Positions 63,807 to 64,000 of a stretch of DNA of 64,000 bases are shown piece by piece (position 1 is the first letter of the stretch; each line of letters begins with the position of its first letter). Location of the stretch: assembly GCF_030068505.1 (NCBI RefSeq), contig NZ_JAQOSO010000112.1:1-64000 (forward strand), written 5' to 3'. The notes beneath the pieces were generated by a model, which did not search any database, was not told where the DNA came from, and saw nothing but the letters and a program-made list of their open reading frames with translations. Origin of the DNA: Roseofilum capinflatum BLCC-M114. GTDB taxonomy: Bacteria > Cyanobacteriota > Cyanobacteriia > Cyanobacteriales > Desertifilaceae. A program made the position numbers and the translations under genes.

Positions 63807-64000
63807 TTAACGGGAAACGACTGGAATTTGAATCATAAACGTTGCGCCCTGACCGACTTCAGAAATACAACTGAGTTGTCCCTGGTGTTTTTCCACAATA
63901 ATTTGATAACTAATAGCCAGCCCTAATCCGGTTCCTTTGCCGACAGGTTTGGTTGTAAAAAAGGGATCAAACAGCCGTTGGCGGACTTTTTCGGGAACGC
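63807..64000 (-). CDS. Histidine kinase, C-terminal part (cut by window edge)
   Basis: Read on the minus strand, the last 64 codons give [19 protein letters not shown] and then [19 protein letters not shown], ending IQIPVVSR. This is the C-terminal half of a HATPase domain and is close to the end of the large kinase at 58114-61746, so it is a paralogue. The rest lies beyond 64000. Confidence 0.85.
   Translation of the reverse strand, partial: VPEKVRQRLFDPFFTTKPVGKGTGLGLAISYQIIVEKHQGQLSCISEVGQGATFMIQIPVVSR

Overview
The window is chromosomal DNA of a cyanobacterium, most likely a filamentous non-heterocystous (Oscillatoriales-type) strain. The evidence is the very frequent GCGATCGC (HIP1) octamer, phycobiliprotein lyase (CpcS family), NDH-1 subunit NdhH, cyanobacterial GlgC, a HoxEFUYH bidirectional hydrogenase, the cyanobacterial families DUF3086 and DUF3119, and intergenic arrays of seven-base tandem repeats. 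The genus is inference. No rRNA, tRNA or CRISPR array was recognised.

Layout. 1-2.4 kb: GH57 glucan branching enzyme and a Uma2-family gene. 2.4-7.7 kb (minus): a sensory trio, hybrid histidine kinase, response regulator with adenylate cyclase domain, and chemoreceptor. 8.0-15.8 kb (plus): the hydrogenase cluster hoxE-hoxF-hcp-hoxU-orf-hoxY-hoxH, with a hybrid-cluster protein gene and an unrecognised ORF inside it and a different repeat in nearly every gap. 15.9-21.8 kb: a relic of a type I restriction specificity gene, a phytochelatin-synthase-like peptidase, glgC, a P-loop kinase, a DUF1963 gene, a DnaJ-like gene and a small basic protein. 21.9-30.9 kb: epimerase plus hemE, CpcS-type lyase, an AAA ATPase, kptA, a GDT1-type half transporter, mtnP, a flavin reductase, a MIF-like tautomerase and small proteins. 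31.0-35.4 kb: a 1,459-residue secreted protein joining a haemagglutinin-type secretion domain to a CHAT caspase-like domain. 35.5-43.4 kb: clpP, a conserved hypothetical, an MscS channel, a UbiD-like decarboxylase and a CHASE hybrid kinase. 43.4-49.2 kb: a group II intron 3' relic, DUF3119, DUF3086, plsY, gshB and an ABC1 kinase. 49.2-58.1 kb: a YrhK-like gene flanked by an intact sugar dehydrogenase gene and a decayed copy of its 3' end, then a methyltransferase, a sugar nucleotidyltransferase, Uma2, LCP, a glycosidase-like protein and an EVE-domain gene. 58.1-64.0 kb: a giant PAS/GAF kinase, a coiled-coil protein, ndhH and the 3' end of another kinase.

Links between genes. GH57 enzyme and GlgC belong to glycogen synthesis. 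The Hox enzyme exchanges electrons between H2 and the pyridine-nucleotide/ferredoxin pool, and the embedded Hcp suggests shared expression with nitrogen-oxide detoxification. GshB makes glutathione, which the phytochelatin-synthase-like enzyme would cleave. Signal transduction is heavily represented: four histidine kinases (one cut by the window edge), a cyclase response regulator and a chemoreceptor.

The most distinctive features are structural: intergenic repeats of many sequences but always period seven; MITE-like elements whose ends supply stop codons to kptA and an epimerase gene; and three relics (hsdS, group II intron domains V/VI, duplicated dehydrogenase 3' end) that can be read directly from the sequence.
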